Source of the DNA: Apostichopus japonicus
Taxonomy: Eukaryota; Echinodermata; Holothuroidea; Aspidochirotida; Stichopodidae
Direction of reading: 5' to 3'
Length of the DNA: 64,000 nucleotides
Assembly: GCF_037975245.1 (NCBI RefSeq)
Contig: NC_092583.1
Coordinates: forward strand, 16,392,764 to 16,456,763
The translations under genes were made by a program, and so were the position numbers. How positions within the stretch are numbered: the stretch's first letter is position 1; each line of letters opens with the position of its first letter. Below the pieces are notes generated by a model. The model did no database searches. It had not been told where the DNA came from and worked only from the letters and a program-made list of their open reading frames with translations. This document shows positions 28,201 to 33,331 of this stretch, in pieces.

Positions 28201-31200
28201 TCGTTAGCTGGTTGAAACCTGTTCAAGCTTCTTCCAAGCATGGAGGTAAAACAGAGGTTCTACTTTCCAATCCTTTTATAATATTCTTGTTGATTTATCC
28301 TTGAAACGTGACATTTATGTTGAATGTTTGCACAGCTGTTAAGGCTTTCTGCATTAAGAATTTCATCAAATGGCAACTTTTTCTTTGCGGAAAAATTATG
28401 TTCCTCTGTGAACAAGTCAGTTAAATGTTAAGAAAACAAAAATATTTTCACCTGAATTGCTTTCATGTCATTCTGTTCAGGGCTGTACATTAACAAATGC
28501 CAAGTTGCCTGAGGCAATTGAACATGATCATGTCAGGCAAGTTCTCTCTCATCTCAACTTGCCCAATTGAGCAAGTGATAGATGTGTAAATATTAACAAA
28601 GTATCTAACCACAAACATATATCTTGGTGAGATTGTTCTTGGATTTGTACTTTGCGAGACATTCCATTGCCTCGACCATCTTTTCACTTTACACAGTAAG
28701 TAAGTGGAAAGTAAATGGCTCAATTTTAAGTATTTTAGTATACAAACAATACCGTGGTCAAATTTAGCAGATTCTCACTGACCAGAGATGTGAAGCGTGA
28801 AAGCTCATTAACATACAGGTGTGACCTCATTCTGTGGAGTGTAATGAAAGGTTAACATTCTAACAAGAAGTGGTAAGTCCATTGTTATTGTTTCCTGTTC
28901 ATGGCACATGCCACAGATGGACGTCACACAGTGACCTTTACATTCATGAGCTTTTATGCATCGCATTTCTGGTCAGTGAGAATCTGCTAACTTTGACATC
29001 AAATTTCTCTAACTGAATGTCTCTTTTGACTAAACGGGAACTAACATATTTTTTGCGTACTTAAATACTTTAGTATTAGACAAAAGAAATGAATTTCTTT
29101 TTCGCCTCCAGCTATGCATTTCAAAGTCTCAATATGTGTTTGCTGATGAAGTTCGGAAAACAAACCTCCGAAGCAGATTTGATGTTTCTTATTCTAAAAT
29201 CTAAATGCACTCTGATCAGATGGGATTAATTCAGAAAAGCAATCAAAAGAAAGAAATTTATTTTCTGTTGCCCTTGTGGCGCGAACGATCACTGCGACCG
29301 CCCATATCAACATGTTCATTACACAATTGGAACCTTTATATACTCGTACCATCCACTTTTTTACTCCAATTCCACGAAGGAAACGTCTGAAAGCACCTGT
29401 TTATTCATTGCAATGGAAGGAAATGATACAATTTCTCAAGCTACATCGGTAAGACCAAAAGAAAGGTACTATTCAAGAGAAGAAACCTAACACCGGCTAA
29501 CCACAAAAGTGAAAATAAGCCTAGGCCTAACGGTCGATAACAAACAGTGAGATTTGATTGGCGCATGATCTGTTGGGCGGGGCTTGAAAATTTTGTTTGA
29601 AGTTTGTAGAATCTAGGGACTCGTTAATAAATCTGGCAAATTTTATTCAGCTCAAAATGTTTAACGACAGATAACTCAATAAAAATAATGAATATTAATA
29701 TTAAAATTGCATAGAAAGGTGTCATTTTGACTGAGAATTTGGGTCGAAAGGTCGAAGTTAAAATTTGGCAAACACACATTGAGACTTTAAAATATTTTGA
29801 GGCATGGGACAATCAGTCAAACCATGGAGGTAAAACATGGTCAGACAACTAGAATGTTCTTCTACCTGACTAGAATGTTCTTCTACCTGACTAGAATGTT
29901 CTTCTACCTGACCTTCTTCAAACCTGACTAAGCCATAAATGATCTTGTAAATCACAGCCCAGGAGACCATCATAATATAAGATCAGGAAGCTTTAGTTCT
30001 GTTCATCAACAAGAGGATCAGGTTATCAACTTTATCCAATTCAATGGTATTATCCTTTGATATATGCTTCAAGCATGCTTCAAGCAATGGCCTTTCTCAA
30101 CACTGTTGTTCCATTGCCTTCTTACACTAACCACAATTTTTGTTTTGTGTATCTGTGTGGATATTTTCATAACAGGGGAGGCAATATTACTAGCCTGTGC
30201 CAGGCACAGAAATAGCGCCCTTGGGGGTCTTCTGACCTTGCTCAAGCACAGGTAGTAAAAATATTACCATCTCCATGCTGAAAATGTCACTCTCAAAGGA
30301 GAAAATCTTTATAGAAGTTCTGAAAAGGTCACCCCATTGTCACCATGATTTGCAAAGAATGCTAGCAGATATCTGACAAAAAAAGTGTTACTTGAGCTAC
30401 ATCTTTTCCATGGCAAGAAGATGTGCTTTCATAAGAAAACCTTTTCCTTAAAAGACATTATAAAATAATATGAAAGTGGCAAAGGAAGTTGTTGATGGAG
30501 CTGTATCCAGGGATGAGTTTGAGTAACTGGAGTTTTAATCCAAATAGTGGAATATTCACCTCTATTGTCATTTGGGAAAGGTTTTATGATAAATATTTCC
30601 TAGAAAAAGGAACTGAATGAAGTTGTTCTGTCTTATAGATTGAAGCACAAGGGTCGAGAAGCTGAGACACAGAGAGAGAGTGACCTTTGACTCATGTGAT
30701 AACTAAGAAACAAGTCCACCATTAACACGGTCCTGCATAGGACGTTTTCTTTTTCCATGGCACCTTGTTTCACAACAGAGCACAGTCTTGGCTTGATGTC
30801 TGATGCTCATTAATTTAATCATTTCCAATCCATCCAATCCAAAATCTGCTATGCAAAAACTATCCAATCATTTAACAAACTTAATGTTTTTGTTCAATTG
30901 ATGGGGTTGGGGAAGGGGAGGAGAGGAGAGGCAAAAAAACAATGAAGTACAACTAATGATACAAAGTAGAAAGTGCTTTAACTTTTCTTTACCATGCCAG
31001 GTCTGCTTGGCCTTTCTATAATCAAAGAAAGTTTCTGATCTGCTTATCCTGGAACATAATTGAACCCCTGTGAAGCCCATAAAGCCTGGCTTTGTTTTAA
31101 TTAAACTGAAATCTGAACCTACCATTGCTAGTCCAAGGCCTTGAAATTCAGGATATTGTTGCTTGCCAGTAGAAATAGGCACATGTTTGTTTCAGCCAGT

Positions 31201-33331
31201 AGAAATTAAGAACACTAACAACACATGATATAAGTGGGGTAACAATTGTCAGGCAAAGATTTGGTGTGCTTTCCATATTATATAATGCTTAAATTTATCA
31301 GAAAAATTGTAAGGCCGTTCTCAACAGCCTGTACAGAGACCTATATGTGTGGTACCTCAGAAAATGCCAGTGAAAACTTGATTTTAGATATTAATTGTTT
31401 AAAAAAATTTTTACTATATAAGTGACTAAAATTGTCCTTTACTTTGTTAAGCCTGTATTGGCTTTTTAAAGGACTTCCCTCTACATTTATATATTTATTA
31501 TCTGTGGAAAATCAAATAAATAAACAAACAAACAAAATTGTTGACTCTAGGCCTGTAGTCTTAAAGTTTCAGTGTATGTTCACCTTAAGCATATATAATC
31601 ACACATCATAGCCTATAGATAAAAATTGCTACTTTATATGCCTGAGCTGCACGTGTGTAGGATTTGATTTATTCCCTGAAAAATGTGCTTAAAAAATTAT
31701 GTTAACTTTCCTGCTTGAAAAATGATCCCCTCCCCATACCAAGAAAAGTAAAATTATTTTAAGATGCTTTCAGATATATATTTCTTCTTTCATTTGCATC
31801 AGGAAGGTCCTTCTGGCTTACTGAGTTACCCTCAATTTGAACAAAGTTTTTTAAAATAAAATTGAACAGATAAATAAAATAAACCTGTCTATTTGTACAA
31901 AGTACTTATTCTTCTGTTTCAAAAGATGTGAAAACTTTTGGTATAATAGCAATACAATGGTCAATAGAGAGCTTAAATTTAATCTGAATAGAAGCCGAGC
32001 TTAATTCCTTTGTGTACGACCAGTTCTACCTGAGGCAGATTACTCAGCACAATCAAAACCACATGAATAAACATGTACAGTACAGTTAATAGTATATAAA
32101 TAATGAATGGTTATGAGTGCAAAAGTGCAAATATTTCATGAGTTAAAAGATGGAATGTTCCATTCAACGAGGCGCAGCCGAGTTGAATGGAACAAATTAC
32201 ATCTTTCAACGAATTTATTTGTTTTATACAACACCTTCAAATTTGGATATAATTGGATGTAAAATGCACTCATGCAACAGATTGTTTTACACAGACAGGT
32301 TCTCTGCTCTCTTACCATTGAAAAAATTGCTATCAAAAAGTATAACACATGGTTCTATTTCATAGAGTGCAATAGAGCGGATTTTGCATGCAATCGACGA
32401 GCAATTGACCAATCAAATGGCCGGAATATAATTAGGTGTTGTATAATAATAGCTGGCTCAATTGATGTGAAACAGTTATATCTACCTGGACCAGTAGATG
32501 CCAGAGGTAGTGTGAATTCAATCTAAGAGTTGATTTAAGCCTCATGGCTGTCTTCCAAAGATGGGGGAGGGGGAAGGGGGTTCCATCCCTTTTATGCTGC
32601 CAAATGCCACTGGTCAAGGGCTACAATAACTACATCACTAGCAAATGATCAAGGCTCAGTTGGACATGGAAAGTCTGAACTTTCTACTTGGAAGTAACAA
32701 CTACAAATATAACCAAATAAATACATAAGTTCTTTCTCTTGGGGAATTGGGGGAGGGATCATTGGTAGGGGAGTTGAGGTGAAAGAGAAAGTGTGGATCA
32801 ACACAGAGGAACCATAAGTTCAAAGGTATGATTACTTCAGTAGGAGATAAAATGAATTGCCAGTTAAGTCATTGAGCAAAATCTACAAACTTTTGCATCA
32901 TGAAATTCCTATCACTTTAAACCACACAATGAAATAATGCTGCCTAACACTAACAGTAACAGCAAGAGTAGTAAGATTAACTGTAACTTCTTGGGCCTAT
33001 ACAAGTGGGCACATAGTAGTAACATACGGGCTTACCCAACTTGAACTTGAAGTGCCTCGTGACCATAAAAACATATGATAAATATGGCTTACCCGACGGG
33101 ACGATGCCTTTCCCAGTTACCCGACGCTTTTATTATTTTTCTTTTTTTGGGGGGCTTCGATACTACAGGCCTAGTACTTGATAAACCCTAACAAGTTTAT
33201 GCACGTGTACGCTGGTTATGATATGTGTACACTGAGTTATCCTTACCTGGGAATGATCCTGACGGTGGAGTTGTTTGACAAGACACGGATGGTAAGAGTA
33301 GACACACTACAAAAATAACTTTGAAATCCAT
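1147..33331 (-). CDS. LRP1: LDL-receptor-related protein, LRP1/LRP1B-like N-terminal part (18 exons, 3' end outside window)
   Basis: Large endocytic and signalling receptor that would sit in the plasma membrane; the family binds lipoproteins, proteases and matrix ligands through LDLa repeats and releases them with its propellers. Eighteen hand-joined exons give 2,695 nt, about 898 residues. Order: signal peptide (1-18), LDLa1-3 (29-147), EGF (148-186), calcium-binding EGF (187-226), propeller 1 (227-499), EGF (500-546), propeller 2 (547-809), EGF (810-850), LDLa (about 861-897). This is the order at the start of vertebrate LRP1, which has two rather than three leading LDLa. Propeller stretches such as [19 protein letters not shown] and [10 protein letters not shown] closely resemble LRP1 as I remember it. 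LDLa and EGF exons mostly have symmetrical phase 1-1 borders, as in LDLR genes. Transmembrane and NPxY parts are off the left edge. LRP family is firm; LRP1 rather than another LRP rests on domain order. Confidence 0.87.
1336..1702 (-). mobile_element. TTAA-flanked MITE family, copy A
   Basis: A non-coding element of about 367 bp. Its ends are inverted: TTAAAGGGTGTGAAGACTCG on one side and GGCGAGTCTTCAATGCCTTT plus AA on the other. TTAA at both borders fits piggyBac-type insertion. The same family is at 11019, 22488 and 27014; copies A and D share one orientation, B and C the other. Confidence 0.75.
2048..2163 (-). CDS. LRP1: LRP1-like exon 17: EGF-like domain after propeller 2
   Basis: A 116-nt exon, phase 1 to 0, with five of six EGF cysteines (NTC, GRC, HFC, RVCGC). 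The sixth is supplied by the DC at the start of exon 18, which supports this join. The donor is GTAAGT. Confidence 0.82.
2221..2775 (+). repeat. Degenerate ~22-bp minisatellite split by a MITE
   Basis: Units like CCCTTCAACAGAGAAGTTAA recur at 2221-2292 and again at 2657-2775. The stretch between them is a hAT-like element, so one array was interrupted by an insertion. Confidence 0.6.
2293..2655 (+). mobile_element. hAT-like MITE (CAGGGGTGGGCAAC ends)
   Basis: The element starts CAGGGGTGGGCAACC and ends GGTTGCCCAACCCTG, inverted ends of the kind seen in hAT/Charlie-type miniature elements. The inner end has the typical GGCCCGCGGGCCG stretch. Both flanks contain TTACAC; that could be a target duplication or simply the host minisatellite unit. 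Confidence 0.65.
2899..2999. repeat. Two adjacent perfect hairpins
   Basis: A 21-bp perfect stem (2899-2919 with 2928-2948, 8-nt loop) is followed by a 25-bp perfect stem (2948-2972 with 2975-2999, 2-nt loop). No coding or known element explains them. They lie in the LRP intron between exons 16 and 17. Confidence 0.8.
3238..3350 (+). repeat. Dispersed repeat, copy 1
   Basis: Similar to 28590-28710, sharing AAGTATCTA, a CTTGCTGAGATCGTTCT-like stretch and TTTACACAGTAAG. The family is not recognised. Confidence 0.45.
3911..4051 (-). CDS. LRP1: LRP1-like exon 16: end of propeller 2
   Basis: A 141-nt phase 1-1 exon ([20 protein letters not shown]). It is the last blade before the closing EGF. 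The donor is GTAGGA. Confidence 0.82.
4393..4489 (-). CDS. LRP1: LRP1-like exon 15: propeller 2, penultimate segment
   Basis: A 97-nt exon, phase 0 to 1 ([20 protein letters not shown], then [10 protein letters not shown]). It continues directly from the WIDNV strand of exon 14. The donor is GTTAGT. Confidence 0.83.
4624..4895 (+). repeat. 37-bp tandem repeat, about 7 copies
   Basis: The unit contains CATTGGATCAAGATACATTG and AATATTCATCCAGGACA. Copies are almost identical, with one visible change (CACTGG) in an early unit. It lies in the intron 135 bp from LRP exon 15. Confidence 0.9.
5340..5575 (+). mobile_element. Possible retroelement 3' tail
   Basis: The sequence has a short inverted pair (GGAAGCGAA / TTCCGCTTCC) and ends in AAATAAATGAAATGAAATGA, like the short tandem tails of non-LTR elements. 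The family is not identified. Confidence 0.3.
6099..6258 (-). CDS. LRP1: LRP1-like exon 14: propeller 2 YWTD blades
   Basis: A 160-nt exon, phase 2 to 0. It has [20 protein letters not shown] and SRLYWIDNV, the clearest YWTD-type blade in the gene. The donor is GTAAGT. Confidence 0.88.
6480..7450 (+). repeat. Degenerate ~31-bp minisatellite
   Basis: About 0.97 kb of units resembling GTGTAAGAGTGAGTACGAGT followed by GCAAATCAA. Units vary in length and sequence. The array fills most of the intron between LRP exons 13 and 14 and ends about 30 bp from exon 13. Confidence 0.85.
7483..7681 (-). CDS. LRP1: LRP1-like exon 13: propeller 2 blades
   Basis: A 199-nt exon, phase 1 to 2. It has [28 protein letters not shown] and [11 protein letters not shown], the usual LRP blade pattern. 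The donor is the weaker GTAATG, and a degenerate minisatellite begins within about 30 bp downstream. Confidence 0.83.
7881..7919 (+). ncRNA. Hammerhead-ribozyme-like motif of Penelope type
   Basis: In order: GCCT (stem I), CTGAAGA (core; usual CTGATGA with the tolerant U7 as A), GATCC-TGCTA-GGATC (stem II), GAAA, then ACGT and C, then AGGC closing stem I. Stem III would be the palindrome ACGT only, as in minimal hammerheads reported in Penelope-like retroelements, which are thought to act as dimers. A poly-T tract precedes it. Activity is not shown. Confidence 0.5.
7950..8653 (+). mobile_element. Non-autonomous DNA transposon with CAGGGATGTAAGT ends
   Basis: The left end is CAGGGATGTAAGT (7950-7962), the right end ACTTACATCCCTG (8641-8653), exact inverted repeats. 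AGCTAG occurs directly outside both ends, a likely target duplication. Inside are a ~75-bp direct duplication (8017-8155) and a doubled right end (8562-8606 and 8607-8653) with a TTCCGTAAAAATACGGAA hairpin. No transposase was recognised. Confidence 0.7.
8654..9868. other. LRP intron 12, nothing recognised
   Basis: AT-rich sequence with no coding exon, clear repeat or structural signal that I could identify. Confidence 0.5.
9869..10060 (-). CDS. LRP1: LRP1-like exon 12: start of propeller 2
   Basis: A 192-nt phase 1-1 exon ([40 protein letters not shown]). It has LRP propeller repeats with a diverged YWTD. The donor is GTAAGA. Confidence 0.82.
10431..10670 (+). mobile_element. tRNA-derived SINE, copy 1
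   Basis: Pol III A box (TTAGCTCAGTGG, 10437-10448) and B box (GGTTCGAGTC, 10482-10491) in tRNA spacing. The body ends CCTGCTTGCAGGAGGATC, then a TACA-type tail. It lies in LRP intron 11, opposite to the gene. Confidence 0.8.
10734..10874 (-). CDS. LRP1: LRP1-like exon 11: EGF-like domain between propellers
   Basis: A 141-nt phase 1-1 exon with six EGF cysteines ([22 protein letters not shown]). It is the spacer EGF that follows each propeller in LRPs. The donor is GTGAGT. Confidence 0.87.
11019..11369 (+). mobile_element. TTAA-flanked MITE family, copy B
   Basis: About 351 bp, inverted relative to copies A and D. The left border reads TTAT instead of TTAA; the right border keeps CACACCCTTTAA. 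It carries the shared internal stretch GGGATCGATGGTGGTGTC. Confidence 0.72.
11681..11889 (-). CDS. LRP1: LRP1-like exon 10: end of propeller 1
   Basis: A 209-nt exon, phase 2 to 1, encoding the last blade ([19 protein letters not shown], then [16 protein letters not shown]). The acceptor was chosen because the alternative AG gives an immediate stop. The donor is GTGAGT. Confidence 0.83.
12437..12634 (-). CDS. LRP1: LRP1-like exon 9: propeller 1, YWTD blades
   Basis: A 198-nt exon, phase 2-2. It encodes [20 protein letters not shown] and [11 protein letters not shown], both very close to the matching LRP1 blades. The donor is GTAAGT. A decayed copy of its first half lies just upstream in transcription order (12653-12744). 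Confidence 0.88.
12653..12744 (-). pseudogene. Decayed duplicate of LRP exon 9
   Basis: Starting with the same AG and GTACCTT as exon 9, it still reads [13 protein letters not shown] in frame and then hits TAG. The match continues through TACATGGATGGTAC-like sequence. It lies 18 bp upstream of the true exon 9 in transcription order. Confidence 0.75.
12745..13274. other. LRP intron 8 remainder, nothing recognised
   Basis: Unique AT-rich sequence; no further exon or element seen. Confidence 0.5.
13275..13522 (-). CDS. LRP1: LRP1-like exon 8: propeller 1, middle blades
   Basis: A 248-nt exon, phase 0 to 2. It has the blade signatures [23 protein letters not shown] and LAVDPTEG. The donor is GTGAGT. 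Confidence 0.85.
13523..14408. other. LRP intron 7, nothing recognised
   Basis: No domain-like translation and no clear repeat boundary was found. Confidence 0.45.
14409..14572 (-). CDS. LRP1: LRP1-like exon 7: propeller 1, first strands
   Basis: A 164-nt exon, phase 1 to 0, encoding the start of a YWTD-type propeller ([16 protein letters not shown]). The YWTD motif is degenerate here, as it is in the first propeller of LRP1. The donor is GTGAGT. Confidence 0.8.
14573..15539. other. LRP intron 6, 5' part
   Basis: Contains a GC-rich stretch (GGGCGGCGGCCGCCCAGTGC, about 14977-15005) that looks like a decayed transposon end. No exon was found. Confidence 0.4.
15540..15735 (-). mobile_element. 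SINE head and body, minus strand
   Basis: On the minus strand it reads GTGGTCAAATGGAAAGGCAA (A-box-like), then GGTTTGAGTCC (B box), then TATCCTTGGACAAGGCCC and CACCCAGGTGTATTTATGGG. That body is common in marine animal SINEs. Confidence 0.6.
15835..15960 (+). mobile_element. SINE or LINE 3' tail (GCGCTATATAAG, ATT repeat)
   Basis: The stretch GTGAAGTGCTTTGAGATC, then GTAAAGCGCTATATAAGAAT and an (ATT)n tail is a widespread retroposon 3' end. Its orientation is opposite to the adjacent SINE, so it is probably a separate insertion. Confidence 0.6.
16020..16139 (-). CDS. LRP1: LRP1-like exon 6: calcium-binding EGF domain
   Basis: A 120-nt phase 1-1 exon starting DLDEC, the calcium-binding EGF signature. 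It contains [12 protein letters not shown], which fits the Asx-hydroxylation consensus C-x-[DN]-x4-[FY]-x-C-x-C. The donor is GTAAGC. Confidence 0.87.
16690..16806 (-). CDS. LRP1: LRP1-like exon 5: EGF-like domain 1
   Basis: A 117-nt phase 1-1 exon. Six cysteines are in EGF spacing ([15 protein letters not shown]). The only donor that keeps the phase is GCAAGT at 16684-16689, so this would be a GC-AG intron. Confidence 0.83.
16807..18594. other. LRP intron 4, diverged repeat
   Basis: No exon. From about 17595 to 18100 are decayed relatives of the repeat at 18595-18870 (AAAAACAGTAGGGTTCTTGT; TTTGACCCCTGATTGACC). Confidence 0.4.
18595..18870 (+). repeat. Two tandem ~130-bp repeat units
   Basis: Each unit contains TTGACCCCTGGTGACC, CACCAAAAACRATAGGCT, CTTCTTGAGATATC and GTTTACAAGC. 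The type occurs widely in marine invertebrate introns. The class is unknown. Confidence 0.6.
18879..18924 (+). repeat. CA microsatellite
   Basis: An interrupted (CA)n run directly after the ~130-bp repeat units. Confidence 0.9.
19119..19247 (-). CDS. LRP1: LRP1-like exon 4: LDLa repeat 3 (altered calcium box)
   Basis: A phase 1-1 exon of 129 nt with six cysteines. The acidic box reads DCSGGADE rather than DCxDGSDE, so one expected Asp calcium ligand is Gly. The acceptor at 19248-19249 was chosen because the other nearby AG would put a stop codon at once in frame. The donor is GTAAGT. Confidence 0.83.
19443..19565 (-). CDS. LRP1: LRP1-like exon 3: LDLa repeat 2
   Basis: A phase 1-1 exon of 123 nt. 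It has six cysteines and the canonical acidic box DCRDGSDE, so a calcium-binding LDLa repeat. The donor is GTAAGG. Confidence 0.87.
19566..21267. other. LRP intron 2, nothing recognised
   Basis: Holds C/T-rich stretches (19806-19840; 20821-20935) and unique AT-rich sequence; no exon. Confidence 0.45.
21270..21815 (+). repeat. Left arm of a ~550-bp inverted repeat
   Basis: Matches the reverse complement of 24395-24945 along its length, for example around CAAGAGTCCGTTTCTGCC and GGGAGAAATGTGCAAGACCC. It may be two copies of one mobile element. LRP exon 2 lies 72 bp beyond this arm. Confidence 0.75.
21888..21992 (-). CDS. LRP1: LRP1-like exon 2: LDLa repeat 1
   Basis: A phase 1-1 exon of 105 nt encodes one complete LDL-receptor class A repeat with six cysteines and the calcium box ending DCTDAADE. 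Acceptor AG is at 21993-21994 and donor GTGAGT at 21882-21887. It lies between the two arms of a long inverted repeat. Confidence 0.87.
22488..22833 (+). mobile_element. TTAA-flanked MITE family, copy C
   Basis: About 346 bp with TTAA at both borders. Ends are TTAAAGGCATTGCAGACTCG and GCGCGAGTCTTCACACCCTT. It lies between the arms of the large inverted repeat in LRP intron 1. Confidence 0.75.
23346..23756 (+). mobile_element. MITE with GGCCCGGTCACACTA ends
   Basis: Starts TAAAGGCCCGGTCACACTA and ends TAGTGTGACCGGGCCTTTA, a 19-bp perfect inverted repeat. The interior repeats TATCCGAT and TCGGA motifs. About 411 bp, non-coding. Confidence 0.85.
24395..24945 (-). repeat. Right arm of the ~550-bp inverted repeat
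   Basis: Inverted partner of 21270-21815, with small indels and substitutions (GGGTCTTGCACATTTCTCCC; GGCAGAAACGGACTCTGAGG). It sits in LRP intron 1. Confidence 0.75.
24946..27013. other. LRP intron 1 sequence
   Basis: Apart from SINE copy 2 it holds a short ATC run (about 26367-26386) and no exon that I could support. Confidence 0.45.
25811..26065 (+). mobile_element. tRNA-derived SINE, copy 2
   Basis: Full-length second copy: A box from 25814 and B box at 25859-25868, with the same body and TACA tail. It has a small internal repeat of CCAATCATGGCCAATGAGG that copy 1 lacks. Confidence 0.8.
27014..27366 (-). mobile_element. TTAA-flanked MITE family, copy D
   Basis: About 353 bp with TTAA at both borders, same orientation as copy A, in LRP intron 1. 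It has no coding capacity. Confidence 0.75.
27367..28589. other. LRP intron 1 sequence
   Basis: No exon. Around 27955-28010 there is a fragment like the 18595-18870 repeat (CCAAAACAATAGGCTGCTTC). Confidence 0.4.
28590..28710 (+). repeat. Dispersed repeat, copy 2
   Basis: A diverged partner of 3238-3350 in the same orientation, ending CTTTACACAGTAAGTAAGTG. It sits in LRP intron 1 just before a foldback element. Confidence 0.45.
28755..29000. repeat. Foldback element, ~85-bp imperfect arms
   Basis: GTCAAATTTAGCAGATTCTC on the left is answered by GAGAATCTGCTAACTTTGAC on the right. The arms extend inward through CTCACTGACCAGA and AAAGCTCAT matches, leaving a ~75-nt loop. Confidence 0.75.
29001..32223. 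other. LRP intron 1 sequence
   Basis: A 21-bp unit (ACTAGAATGTTCTTCTACCT plus G) is repeated three times at about 29848-29912. A retroposon-like AAATAAATAAACAAACAAAC tail ends near 31538. A 12-bp stem (GTTCCATTCAAC / GTTGAATGGAAC) is at 32157-32193. Confidence 0.5.
32224..32446 (+). mobile_element. MITE with TTATACAACACCT ends
   Basis: A 13-bp perfect inverted repeat, TTATACAACACCT at 32224-32236 and AGGTGTTGTATAA at 32434-32446, encloses ~220 bp with no coding sequence. The nearby GTTCCATTCAAC hairpin may belong to the same or an adjoining element. Confidence 0.6.
32447..33246. other. LRP intron 1, 5' end
   Basis: Unique sequence with a G-rich patch near 32560-32582; no exon recognised. 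Confidence 0.45.
33247..33331 (-). CDS. LRP1: LRP1-like exon 1: start codon and signal peptide
   Basis: The ATG is at 33331-33329. The 28 codons open with [20 protein letters not shown]: one basic residue, a hydrophobic core and a small-residue cleavage site near Ser-Cys, so a classical signal peptide. The exon ends at a GTAAGG donor in phase 1. An 11-kb intron follows. No TATA box was seen upstream. Confidence 0.85.
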
